Assembly: GCA_965208395.1 (NCBI GenBank)
Contig: CBDBON010000001.1
Span: 372,001-436,000 of the forward strand
Reading direction: 5' to 3'
Length of the DNA stretch: 64,000 nt
Source of the DNA: CBDBON01 sp965208395
Lineage (GTDB): Bacteria; Chloroflexota; Dehalococcoidia; Lucifugimonadales; CBDBON01
The notes under the pieces are model-generated. The model made no database searches. It saw only the letters and a program-made list of their open reading frames with translations, and had not been told where the DNA came from. Positions 7,822 to 16,836 of this stretch are shown here, piece after piece. The translations under genes were made by a program, and so were the position numbers. Numbering within the stretch: position 1 is the stretch's first letter; each line of letters opens with the position of its first letter.

Positions 7822-10620
7822 ATGACAGATAGCTCGCAACAGGACCAGGGATTCCCTGAAGATGGTGACATGCCCCCGGCGCTGACTAACTCCGGGGCGG
7901 TCGTCAAGTGGGGCCTCGTCGCCGTCGTTCTAATCGTCGCGCTGGTGGTTCTCTCGTTTCTGAAGTCGGTCTATACCGACTGGCTGTGGTACGGCTCCCT
8001 CGACTTCCGCAGCGTCTACGTGAAGGTGATGGTGACCCGCATCGTGCTGTTTGCGTTGGGTGCGGCTGTAGCGGGCCTCGCTGTCGGCGTCGCCATTTAC
8101 TTCGCGCACCGTCAGTCGGCCGGACCGCCGGTCACCTTCGTCGTGCCGCCGGAGTCGATGGGTGCGCTGAGGAAGATGGTGGCTTGGGGTGGAGTGGTCG
8201 CGGCGGTTCTTCTGGCAGTGATTTTCGGGGGAATCCTGGCGTCCAACTGGGAGATCTTTCTCAAGTTCCTCAACGCCTCTCCGTTCGGAGAGGCGGACCC
8301 CGTCTACGGGCGCGACCTCTCCTTCTACGTGCTGAAGCTGCCGCTGTATCAGCTCCTTCAAGGGTGGCTCCTCGGACTCACCATCATGACGCTGCTGGCC
8401 GTCGGCGGAATGGTCTTCGTAAACCACGGGATACGGGGGCTCCGCTTCGAGTTGAGCGCCGGTCTCAAGATCCAGTTGTCGATCATCGCCGCAGTGATCC
8501 TCTTCGTTATGGCATGGGGCCACTGGCTGGACCGGTGGGAGCTCCTCCTGTCCGATCAGGGGAGGGTATTCGGCGCCACCTATACCGACCTGAACGCCAG
8601 GCGGCCCGCTCTGCTGATAATGACGATAGTCGCCGCAGTCGGCGGCATTCTCATGCTCGTCAACGCCTATACGCGTGGGATGCGGCTGATGGTGGGCGCG
8701 GGCGCCCTGTGGCTGGTGATGGCCATCGTGCTGACCGGCGTGTGGCCGGCTCTGATGCAGCAGTTCACCGTCATGCCCAACGAGTTCGACAAGGAGGAGC
8801 AGTACATCCTCCGCAACATAGATTTCACCCGCAAGGGATTCGGCCTCCACGGGGTCGAAGAGGTCTTCTTCCCGGTCGACCCGTCGGGCATCACCCCGGA
8901 GCTGGTCAACGACAATCCCCAGACGATAAACAACATACGACTCTGGGACGGAGGCCCCCTGTCCAACGTCTACCGCCAGATCCAGCTGATCCGGCCGTAC
9001 TACGATTTCAAGGACGCGGACGTCGACCGGTATGCCCTGGGGGACGAGTACCGCCAGGTGCTGCTGTCGGCGCGTGAGGTGGCTCCTGAGAAGCTGTCAG
9101 ACGAGGCACAGACCTGGATCAACAGACGGCTCGTCTACACCCACGGCATAGGAATCGCCATGAGCCCCGTTACCGAGTTCACGCCGGAGGGGCGTCCGGA
9201 GTTCTTTGCGCAGGACATCCCGTCCAACGGAGTCATACCCATTTCAACCGGCGCGACTGCCGAGGAGCCTGCACTGCTGGTGGACAACCCGCGTATCTAC
9301 TATGGTGAGAACACGCTCGAATACGTGATCGTCAATACCAACACTGAGGAGCTGGACTACCAGACCGAGGAGGGCGAGCTGTTCAGGACGTCCTACTTCG
9401 GCCAGGGCGGAGTTCGCCTCAACTCCGTATTCCGGCGGGCGGCCTACGCCTGGGAGTTCGGAGACGTCAATATCCTCATCAGCGGCGAGATAACCGGGGA
9501 CAGCCGCGTCCAGTACAGGAGGGAGATACAGGAGCGCATATCGAAGGTCGCTCCCTTCCTGCTGTTGGATGAAGACCCCTACATCGTGGCGGCGGACGGC
9601 GGCCTGTTCTGGGTGCAGGACGCCTATATGACCTCGGACAGATACCCATACTCCGAGATGAACTCCGGCGAGTCCGAGATGCCGTTCAACTACATCAGGA
9701 ACAGCGTCAAGATAACGGTCGACGCCTTCCACGGAACGCTCAAGTTCTACGTGTGGGACCCAGGCGATCCGATTGTCCGCACCTACGAGAAGATATTCCC
9801 CGGCCTCTTCTCGCCGAAGGAGTCGATGTCTCCGGCACTGCAGGAGCACGTGCGTTATCCGCAGGACCTGTTCACCTTCCAGGCCGAGCAGTATCGGCGC
9901 TACCACATGCTGAATCCCCAGGACTTCTACTTCGACGAGGACCTGTGGGCGATCCCGAATGAGAAATTCGGTCAGTCTGAGACACTACAGGTCGTCGAGC
10001 CCTACTATGTCATCATGAAGCTTCCGGAAGAGGAGGAAGAGGAGTTCATGCAACTCCTCCCTTACACCCCAAACCAGAGGCAGAACCTGATTGGATGGCT
10101 GGCCGCCCGGAGCGATGGCGACAACTACGGCAAGCTGATCGCGTTCAACTTCCCCAAGGACCGACAGGTCGACGGTCCGGAGCAGGTCGAGGCTAGGATC
10201 GACAACGACCAGGATATTTCGGCCTGGTTCACGCTTCGTTGCACTCAAGGGTCAACGTGCATCAGGGGCAATCTCCTGGTGATCCCGCTTGGTAACAGCA
10301 TCCTGTACGCGGAGCCGGTCTATATCCAGGCCGAAGGCGTGACCTTCCCGGAGCTCAAACGGGTCATCCTGGGTTCCGGTGAGAAGATCGTCATGGAGGA
10401 CTCGCTCCGCGAGGCCCTCGAGTCCCTGATCGGAGAGGCGCCTGCAGGAGTCGGCGAGGTGGCCACGACGGATGGCTCAGAAACCCGCCCGGCCGCCGTG
10501 TCCGGGATCGGGAACGCCGACATCGAAGCCCTGCGAGAGGCGATCGACATGCTGGAGGATGATATGACCAGCCTGGAAGAGGCGCTTCAGCGTATCAAGG
10601 AGATCATTGGAGGTGAGTAG
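7822..10620 (+). CDS. UPF0182 family large membrane protein
   Basis: 932-residue protein of the UPF0182 family, whose function is unknown. The N-terminal third has seven hydrophobic segments at about residues 29-48, 72-92, 117-138, 177-200, 215-235, 260-280 and 288-310. The DWLWYGSLDFRSVYVKV loop after the first is typical. A large, probably extracytoplasmic region follows from about 320 with many Tyr/Asn/Pro motifs (YYGE, DEDPYIVAADG, YVWDPGDPIVRTYEKIFP). The tail ends in an acidic coiled-coil-like stretch DIEALREAIDMLEDDMTSLEEAL. It starts 9 bp after argB and ends 1 bp before argD, so it is co-transcribed with arginine genes; a functional link is unproven. Confidence 0.9.
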   Translation: MTDSSQQDQGFPEDGDMPPALTNSGAVVKWGLVAVVLIVALVVLSFLKSVYTDWLWYGSLDFRSVYVKVMVTRIVLFALGAAVAGLAVGVAIYFAHRQSAGPPVTFVVPPESMGALRKMVAWGGVVAAVLLAVIFGGILASNWEIFLKFLNASPFGEADPVYGRDLSFYVLKLPLYQLLQGWLLGLTIMTLLAVGGMVFVNHGIRGLRFELSAGLKIQLSIIAAVILFVMAWGHWLDRWELLLSDQGRVFGATYTDLNARRPALLIMTIVAAVGGILMLVNAYTRGMRLMVGAGALWLVMAIVLTGVWPALMQQFTVMPNEFDKEEQYILRNIDFTRKGFGLHGVEEVFFPVDPSGITPELVNDNPQTINNIRLWDGGPLSNVYRQIQLIRPYYDFKDADVDRYALGDEYRQVLLSAREVAPEKLSDEAQTWINRRLVYTHGIGIAMSPVTEFTPEGRPEFFAQDIPSNGVIPISTGATAEEPALLVDNPRIYYGENTLEYVIVNTNTEELDYQTEEGELFRTSYFGQGGVRLNSVFRRAAYAWEFGDVNILISGEITGDSRVQYRREIQERISKVAPFLLLDEDPYIVAADGGLFWVQDAYMTSDRYPYSEMNSGESEMPFNYIRNSVKITVDAFHGTLKFYVWDPGDPIVRTYEKIFPGLFSPKESMSPALQEHVRYPQDLFTFQAEQYRRYHMLNPQDFYFDEDLWAIPNEKFGQSETLQVVEPYYVIMKLPEEEEEEFMQLLPYTPNQRQNLIGWLAARSDGDNYGKLIAFNFPKDRQVDGPEQVEARIDNDQDISAWFTLRCTQGSTCIRGNLLVIPLGNSILYAEPVYIQAEGVTFPELKRVILGSGEKIVMEDSLREALESLIGEAPAGVGEVATTDGSETRPAAVSGIGNADIEALREAIDMLEDDMTSLEEALQRIKEIIGGE

Positions 10621-10621
10621 A

Positions 10622-11814
10622 GTGACCACCGACTGGAAAGAGATCGAAAGCCGGTACTACATGTTCGTGGTGCGGCGGCAGCCCGTCGTGATCGTCCGTG
10701 GGGAGGGCACTCGAGTCTGGGACGATGGGGGTAAGGAGTATCTGGACTTCACCGCCGGTTGGGCCGTCAACAACGTCGGGCACTCCAACCCGGCCGTCGC
10801 CGACGCGATCGCCGAGCAGGCCCGGACGCTCCTACAGACTTCCAACCAGTTCTATTCTGTCCCGCAGCTGGAGCTGGCGCAGATCCTCGTAGATAACAGC
10901 GCGCTCGACAGGGTGTTCATCTGTAACAGCGGGCGGAGGCGAACGAGGGGGCGATGAAGCTCGCCCGCAAGTACGGTAAGGTCAACAGAGGCGGCGCCTA
11001 TGAGATCATCACCGCGCTCAATTCCTTCCACGGTAGGACGATGATGAACGTCGCTGCCACGGGACAGCCGCACTACCAGGAGATATTCCAGCCCATCCCC
11101 GTCGGCTGCACCCACGTCCCGTTCGACGATGTCGAGGCGATCAAGAGTGCGACCACCGATAACACGGTCGCGGTGATGCTGGAGCCCGTACAGGGGGAGG
11201 GAGGCGTGAACATCCCGTCGCCCGGCTACCTAGAGCAGGTGCGCCGGTGGTGCGATGAGAACGGCCTGCTGCTCATCTTCGACGAGGTCCAGACCGGACT
11301 AGGCCGTCTGGGGACGCTGTTCGGATATGAGGCGTTCGGCGTCGAGCCGGATATCATGACCCTCGCCAAGGCCCTGGGGGGAGGAGTGCCCATCGGGGCG
11401 TTCCTCGCCAAGGAGAGCGCCTGCGCCTTCGAGCCCGGAGACCACGGCTCGACCTTCGGCGGCAATGCGCTGACCTGCGCCGCGGCGTACGCTTCGACGA
11501 AGTACATCATCGACAATGACCTGTCCGACCGTGCGGCCGAGATGGGGCGGTACCTCGAACGGGGCCTGAAGAGGATCATGGGCGACCACGAGTTCATCAC
11601 CGAGGTCAGGGGAATGGGCCTCCTGTGGGCCGTCCAGTTCAACTCCGACATGACTCCCGCCGTTGTCCAGGCCCTCAACGAGGCGGGCCTCCTGACCAAT
11701 CCCATGCGGCCCAACGCCATACGCATCATGCCGCCCCTCACCGTGACGACCGAGGAGATCGACGAGGCGATGGAGCGGCTCGAAGCCGGGCTGACGAAGG
11801 CCGTCGGCGGCTGA
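10622..11814 (+). pseudogene. argD: Acetylornithine aminotransferase, broken by a one-base frameshift
   Basis: PLP-dependent class III aminotransferase converting N-acetylglutamate semialdehyde to N-acetylornithine. GTG 10622 follows GGAGG by 8 nt. The frame stops after FICNSG at about residue 104 and resumes one frame over as EGAMKLARKYGK from 10954. Adding one G to the run at 10931-10933 restores NSGAEANEGAMKLAR, the expected family sequence, so one base is missing. Downstream the protein is intact: FDEVQTGLGRLG (PLP Asp), LAKALGGGVPIG (PLP Lys), GSTFGGNAL. The lesion sits in a homopolymer of a probably essential gene, so a sequence or assembly error is likelier than real loss. Confidence 0.9.
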
Positions 11815-11828
11815 AGGAGAGTTCGTCC

Positions 11829-13091
11829 ATGAACTGGCGCGAGCTCAAGGACGGCGGAGTCACCGTGCTCGGCGGAGCGATCTCCGGCGGGCTGGACGGC
11901 TGCACGGCGACGCACTGGCTCAGCTCCCGGGACTTCTCGGTACACAGCTTCACCGTCGATCTCGGCCAGCCGGACGAGGAGAACCTGTCAGCCGTGACGG
12001 ACAGGATGCTGGGCTGCGGCGCCGCGGCGGCCCGGATCGTCTCCGGACAGGACGCGCTTGCGGAGGCCGGCCTAAAGGTGATTCAGGCCCAGGCGCGCTA
12101 CGAAGGCGGCTACTGGAACACGACCGGTGTGGCGAGGCCGATCACCGTCCGCGCAATACTCCCGGAGCTTGCGGCGCTTGACATCGGCGTGCTCATACAC
12201 GGGGCCACCGGGCGCGGAAACGACCAGGTGCGCTTCCAGCTCGCGGCCAACATGCTCGACCCCGGACTACGGGTCTACGCTCCGTGGAGGGATCCGGAGT
12301 TCGTCGCCGAGTTCCCGGGGCGTCAACAGATGATCGACTACTGCGAGGCCAACGGCCTGCCCATCAGGCCCGCCCGGGAGTCGCGCTACTCGACCGACGC
12401 CAACTTCCTGGGGCTGACCCACGAGGCGGGCGATCTCGAGGACGTGTCGTTCGCTCCCACCTACGTCGAACCGGTCATGGGAGTATGGCCATGGGACGCC
12501 CCCGAGGCTTACGAGACGGCCACCGTCCGTTGGGAGCAGGGCGTGCCCGTCGCGCTGAACGGCCGCCCGCTCGGCCTCCTGTCTATGTTTCGGGAGGCCA
12601 ACGACCTCGCCGGCAGACACGGTGTCGGGATAGGCACCCACGTCGTCGAGAACAGGTTTGTGGGCGTCAAGTCGCGTGGTATCTACGAGGCCCCGGGTAT
12701 GGAGCTCCTCGGCCGCAGCTACGAATACCTGCTCCAGTTCGTCCTGGACAGGAGGGCGAGGGAGCTCTTCGAGATCGTCTCGAAGGTGGTTGGCGTGCAG
12801 ATATACCAGGGCTACTGGCTCGATCTCGCCACGACGTCGGCGTTGGCCGCGCTGGAGCCGATGACGAGCCTGGCGACCGGCACTATCACAGTGAGGCTAT
12901 ACAAGGGCAACGTCGCATTCGAGAGTGCGGACGATACCCCCGGCGCCATGCCCGGCTCGCTCTATACCGATGACAGCTCGATGGAGGCGCTCGGCTCCTA
13001 TGACCATACGGACGCCGAGGGCTTTCAGAAGGTTCTCGGCGTCTCCGCCAAGAACTTTGGCACCATCCAGTTCCCCCAACTGGGAAGATAG
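11829..13091 (+). CDS. argG: Argininosuccinate synthase
   Basis: ATP-dependent joining of citrulline and aspartate. 420 residues from ATG 11829, preceded by GGAGAG; the open frame continues upstream but only inside argD. Family marks: HGATGRGNDQVRF, APWRDPEF, RYSTDANFLGLTHEAG and ENRFVGVKSRGIYEAPG. The PP-loop reads ISGGLDGC (residues 18-25) where most homologs have FSGGLDTS, a Thr-Ser to Gly-Cys change at the ATP-binding turn. Starts 14 bp after argD. Confidence 0.93.
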   Translation: MNWRELKDGGVTVLGGAISGGLDGCTATHWLSSRDFSVHSFTVDLGQPDEENLSAVTDRMLGCGAAAARIVSGQDALAEAGLKVIQAQARYEGGYWNTTGVARPITVRAILPELAALDIGVLIHGATGRGNDQVRFQLAANMLDPGLRVYAPWRDPEFVAEFPGRQQMIDYCEANGLPIRPARESRYSTDANFLGLTHEAGDLEDVSFAPTYVEPVMGVWPWDAPEAYETATVRWEQGVPVALNGRPLGLLSMFREANDLAGRHGVGIGTHVVENRFVGVKSRGIYEAPGMELLGRSYEYLLQFVLDRRARELFEIVSKVVGVQIYQGYWLDLATTSALAALEPMTSLATGTITVRLYKGNVAFESADDTPGAMPGSLYTDDSSMEALGSYDHTDAEGFQKVLGVSAKNFGTIQFPQLGR

Positions 13092-13152
13092 TCGAAGACA
13101 GGGCCGCGGGCCGTACCCGCGCGCCAGCAATATACTGAGGAATGGCAGAGCT

Positions 13153-14313
13153 ATGACCAGCCGTACATCAGACGAGGCCCGCGCCCAGATCGTCAACCTC
13201 GTTCGTGAGTTCGTCGCTCGTGAGGTTGAGCCCGTAGCGACCCGTTACGACAACGAAGATATCTACCCGGTCGAGCTGGCCGGGATGATGGCCGACATGG
13301 GCCTATTCGGAATCACGATACCGGAGGAGTACGGCGGGCTAGGCCTTGACTACACCACCTTCGCGGTGATCTTCGAGGAGCTGAGCCGGGGCTGGATGAG
13401 TGCCGGAGGCATCATCGGGACCCACCATATGATGGCCTATATGGTCACGGCCTTTGGCACAGAGGAGCAGAAGCGCCGCTTCCTGCCGGGGATGGCGAGC
13501 GGTGAGCTCAGGGGCGGTACGGCGATCACCGAGCCGGAGGCCGGTAGCGACGTCCAGAACATCCAGACCACGGCATTGCGGGAGGGCGAGGAGTACGTCC
13601 TCAACGGCCGGAAGATGTTCATCACCAACGCGGAGAATGGCAACGCCTTCGTAGTGCTCGCGAAGACCGACCGCGCCGCCGAGCCGCCCTACCGCGGAAT
13701 AGGCTGCTTTCTCGTGCAGAAGGGTAACTCCGGCCTGTCGGTCGGGCAGCATATGGACAAGCTCGGATACCGGGGTGTGGACACCGGCGAGCTGCTGTTC
13801 GACGACTGCCGGATTCCCGCCGACAACCTCGTGGGCGGCGTGGAAGGGCAGGGGTTCCGGCAGATGATGAGCACACTAGAGACGGGACGCATCAACGTCG
13901 CCGCCCGGGCTGTTGGAGTTGCCACCGCCGCATTCGACGCTGCGATCGCATACGCCCAGAGGAGACACACCTTCGGCGTCCCGATTGCGCAGCACCAGGC
14001 CATACAGATAAAGCTGGCCGACATGGCCACCAAGATCAGGGCGGCCCGACTCATGACCTACGATGCCGCAAACAAGAAGGACGAAGGGAAGCGTGTCGAT
14101 CTCGAAGCGGGAATGGCCAAGCTGTTCGCCAGCGAGATGTGCGGGGAGGTCACGCTGGAGGCGATGCGCATCCACGGCGGATACGGCTACGTCAAGGAGT
14201 ATCCGGTGGAGCGGTACTACAGGGACGCCCCGCTGATGATAATCGGCGAAGGCACGAACGAGATACAGAAGCTCATCATCGCTCGGCGGCTTCTGGAGAG
14301 GCACAAGGTGTGA
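13153..14313 (+). CDS. Acyl-CoA dehydrogenase
   Basis: FAD-dependent alpha,beta-dehydrogenation of an acyl-CoA thioester. 386 residues from ATG 13153; the frame is open upstream only through the argG end. Three family domains: N-terminal helices with ITIPEEYGGLGLDY, middle beta domain with TAITEPEAGSDVQNIQT and NGRKMFITNAENG, and C-terminal helices with RHTFGVPIAQHQAIQ and IHGGYGYVKEYPVERYYRD. The catalytic base is Glu366 in IGEGTNEIQ. It precedes maoC by 4 bp, a natural dehydrogenase-hydratase pair, yet both sit between argG and argH. Chain-length or branched-chain specificity cannot be read. Confidence 0.92.
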   Translation: MTSRTSDEARAQIVNLVREFVAREVEPVATRYDNEDIYPVELAGMMADMGLFGITIPEEYGGLGLDYTTFAVIFEELSRGWMSAGGIIGTHHMMAYMVTAFGTEEQKRRFLPGMASGELRGGTAITEPEAGSDVQNIQTTALREGEEYVLNGRKMFITNAENGNAFVVLAKTDRAAEPPYRGIGCFLVQKGNSGLSVGQHMDKLGYRGVDTGELLFDDCRIPADNLVGGVEGQGFRQMMSTLETGRINVAARAVGVATAAFDAAIAYAQRRHTFGVPIAQHQAIQIKLADMATKIRAARLMTYDAANKKDEGKRVDLEAGMAKLFASEMCGEVTLEAMRIHGGYGYVKEYPVERYYRDAPLMIIGEGTNEIQKLIIARRLLERHKV

Positions 14314-14317
14314 GGCC

Positions 14318-14794
14318 ATGAGCGCCACAATCGACGCGAGGGAGTCGTTCGGAGGCTATCTGGAGGAGTTCCGGCCGGGCGATGTCTTCAAGCACTGGCC
14401 TGGCAAGACGATCACCGAGAGCGACAACCACCTCTTCTCTCTGCTCACGATGAACGACAGCCCGCTGCACATCGACGAGCACTACATGAAGGACCATCAG
14501 CACGGCCGGATCCTGGTGGTGGGCACCCTGGTGATCGGGCTCGTCGTCGGGATGAGCGTCAGGGACACGTCGGGCAAGGCCATCGCCAACCTCGAATACG
14601 AGCGGATCACCCACGACGGCCCCGTCTTTCAGGGCGACACCATCTATGCCGAGAGCGAGGTGCTGGAGGTCCGCGAGTCGAGGAGCCGTCCCGACCGCGG
14701 CATCGTCTACCTCGAGAGCAGGGCCTTCAATCAGAGGGATGAGCGGATACTGACGCTGCGGCGTCGCGTCCTGATTCCCAAACGCCCCGCATAG
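14318..14794 (+). CDS. MaoC-family (R)-enoyl-CoA hydratase/dehydratase
   Basis: Hotdog-fold hydratase of 158 residues. The hydratase-2 motif is present with the catalytic Asp/His pair in NDSPLHIDEHY, and the fold continues with GRILVVGTLVIGLVVGMS and FQGDTIYAESEVLEVRESRS. Together with the dehydrogenase 4 bp upstream it would dehydrogenate and hydrate an acyl-CoA. Similarity to mesaconyl-CoA hydratase-like MaoC proteins is only an impression. argH starts 2 bp downstream, implying translational coupling. Confidence 0.88.
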   Translation: MSATIDARESFGGYLEEFRPGDVFKHWPGKTITESDNHLFSLLTMNDSPLHIDEHYMKDHQHGRILVVGTLVIGLVVGMSVRDTSGKAIANLEYERITHDGPVFQGDTIYAESEVLEVRESRSRPDRGIVYLESRAFNQRDERILTLRRRVLIPKRPA

Positions 14795-14796
14795 AG

Positions 14797-16140
14797 ATGC
14801 AACCGGAACGCAACTACAGCTCCTCCATACACTACGACCGGCGTCTCTACCGGCAGGACATCGCCGGATCGATCGCGCACGTCCGCATGCTGGCCCGCCA
14901 GGGGATCGTCGAGGCCGGTGAGGCGGAGTCGATCGTTGCGGGCCTGGAGGCTGTCAGAGACGAGATAGAGGCCGGCGCCTTCCCGTGGAGAGAGGACCTG
15001 GAAGATATTCACATGAATATCGAGAGCCGCCTCTTCGACAAGATAGGCGCCGTGGCCGGCAAGCTCCACACGGCCCGGTCACGTAATGACCAGGTCGCCC
15101 TCGACATGCGGATGTACGCCAGGGAGGCGGCTTTCGAGGTCATCGCTGCCATCGACCGGCTGCGCACGGTCCTCGTCGACCAGGCCGAGGCAAATGCCGA
15201 CGCAGTGGTGCCGGGATATACTCATCTACAGAGGGCCCAGCCGGTCCTTTTCGCGCACCACCTGCTGGCCTACTTCGAGATGCTCGGCAGGGACAGGAGG
15301 CGGTTCGCAGGCGCCGGAGAGGCCGCCGACGTCTTGCCTCTCGGCAGCGGCGCCCTGGCGGGCGTGCCGTACCCTATAGATCGGGAGTCCGTAGCGCGCG
15401 ATCTGGGATTCGGCTCTATATCGGCAAACAGTATGGACGCCGTCTCCGACAGGGACTTCCTGTTCGACTTCCAGTCCGCCGCCGCGGTCTGCATGGTCCA
15501 CCTTTCCCGACTGGCCGACGAGCTCGTCCTCTGGTCTTCGGACGAGTTCGGGTTCGTCCGTCTCAGCGGCGACTACACCACCGGCAGCAGCATGATGCCG
15601 CAGAAACGCAACCCCGACTTCGCCGAGCTGGCCCGGGGGAAGACCGGGCGCGTGTTCGGCCACCTCGTGGGGCTGCTCACGGTGCTCAAGGGGCTCCCCC
15701 TCACCTACAACCGTGACCTGCAGGAGGACAAGGAGGCGTTTTTCGATACGGTCGATACGCTGACCTCCACGCTGGACGTCATGACCGGGATGGTGGCCGC
15801 GATGAGCGTCGACGCCTCCAGGATGCGCGCCGCGGCTGGCGACAGCCGCCTCCTCGCCACCGACCTCGCCGACTATCTCGTGAAGAGGGGGATGCCGTTC
15901 AGGGAGGCCCACGGCGTAGTCTCGAAGCTGTCGGCCCACGCGCTGGACAGCGGCCAATCCCTCGACAGCCTCCCTCTTGAAGCCTACCGCAGCTTCTCAG
16001 AGCTGTTCGGAGAGGACGTGCTGTCCATAAGCGCCGACACGTCGACCCGCGCGCGGGACGTTCCGGGAGGCACGGCGCCGGGCCGGGTACGCGCGGCGCT
16101 CAGCAAGGCTCGCGCCTCGCTGGAGCGGACGGATGACTGA
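14797..16140 (+). CDS. argH: Argininosuccinate lyase
   Basis: Cleaves argininosuccinate to arginine and fumarate, the last step of the pathway. 447 residues of the fumarase/aspartase superfamily: LHTARSRNDQVALDMR, GYTHLQRAQPV (catalytic His region), LPLGSGALAGVPYPIDR and the flexible signature loop TTGSSMMPQKRNPD. The protein begins MQPERNYSSSIHYDRRLYRQDI, so the usual N-terminal WGGRF segment is missing and reading upstream in frame does not recover it. The 3' end overlaps rpe by 8 bp. Confidence 0.94.
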   Translation: MQPERNYSSSIHYDRRLYRQDIAGSIAHVRMLARQGIVEAGEAESIVAGLEAVRDEIEAGAFPWREDLEDIHMNIESRLFDKIGAVAGKLHTARSRNDQVALDMRMYAREAAFEVIAAIDRLRTVLVDQAEANADAVVPGYTHLQRAQPVLFAHHLLAYFEMLGRDRRRFAGAGEAADVLPLGSGALAGVPYPIDRESVARDLGFGSISANSMDAVSDRDFLFDFQSAAAVCMVHLSRLADELVLWSSDEFGFVRLSGDYTTGSSMMPQKRNPDFAELARGKTGRVFGHLVGLLTVLKGLPLTYNRDLQEDKEAFFDTVDTLTSTLDVMTGMVAAMSVDASRMRAAAGDSRLLATDLADYLVKRGMPFREAHGVVSKLSAHALDSGQSLDSLPLEAYRSFSELFGEDVLSISADTSTRARDVPGGTAPGRVRAALSKARASLERTDD

Positions 16141-16810
16141 AGCTGCGGAGATCAAGATAGCGCCCTCCATACTGTCGGCCGACTTCAGCCGTCTGGGTGA
16201 ACAGGTCGCGGAAGCCGCGCAAGCCGGGGCCGACTACATCCACGTCGACATCATGGACGGCCAGTTCGTACCCAACCTCACCATCGGCGCTCCCGTCGTC
16301 AAGGCCATCCGTCGGTGGACGGACGTCCCGCTTGACATTCACATGATGGTCGCGGAGCCTGATAGGTTCATCGCCGACTTCGTAGACGCCGGAGCCGATA
16401 CGATCACGGTCCACGCGGAGGCGGCCACCCATCTCCACCGCGTCGTCCACCAGGTGAAGGAAGCCGGTGTCAGGGTAGGGGTGGCGATAAACCCCGCCAC
16501 GCCGGCGAACGTGCTCGATACCCTGTTGCCGGACCTCGATCAGGTCCTTGTGATGACCGTCAATCCGGGATTCGGCGGCCAGTCGTTCATCCACGGCACG
16601 GTCGGCAAGATAAGCAAGGTCAGGGCGTGGCTCGACGATGCGGGACTTGGGGCCGAGCTGGAGGTCGATGGAGGCATCAACGCAGCCACCGCCCCGATAG
16701 CTGCCTCCGCCGGAGCCAGGGTGCTGGTGGCCGGCTCCGCCGTATTCAATCCGGACTCCAGCGTGGCCGACTCCATCGCGACTCTTCGGGCAAGTCTGGT
16801 TCGTTCCTAG
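16133..16810 (+). CDS. rpe: Ribulose-phosphate 3-epimerase
   Basis: Interconverts ribulose-5-phosphate and xylulose-5-phosphate in the pentose phosphate pathway. TIM barrel of 225 residues with APSILSADFSRLGEQ, YIHVDIMDGQFVPNLT (metal His and catalytic Asp), LDIHMMVAEP, MTVNPGFGGQSFI and the second catalytic Asp in LEVDGGIN. Overlaps argH by 8 bp, so translation is coupled, although the reaction has no direct tie to arginine. Confidence 0.95.
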   Translation: MTEAAEIKIAPSILSADFSRLGEQVAEAAQAGADYIHVDIMDGQFVPNLTIGAPVVKAIRRWTDVPLDIHMMVAEPDRFIADFVDAGADTITVHAEAATHLHRVVHQVKEAGVRVGVAINPATPANVLDTLLPDLDQVLVMTVNPGFGGQSFIHGTVGKISKVRAWLDDAGLGAELEVDGGINAATAPIAASAGARVLVAGSAVFNPDSSVADSIATLRASLVRS

Positions 16811-16836
16811 TGTCCCGGACATACGGGAATCTGGAT

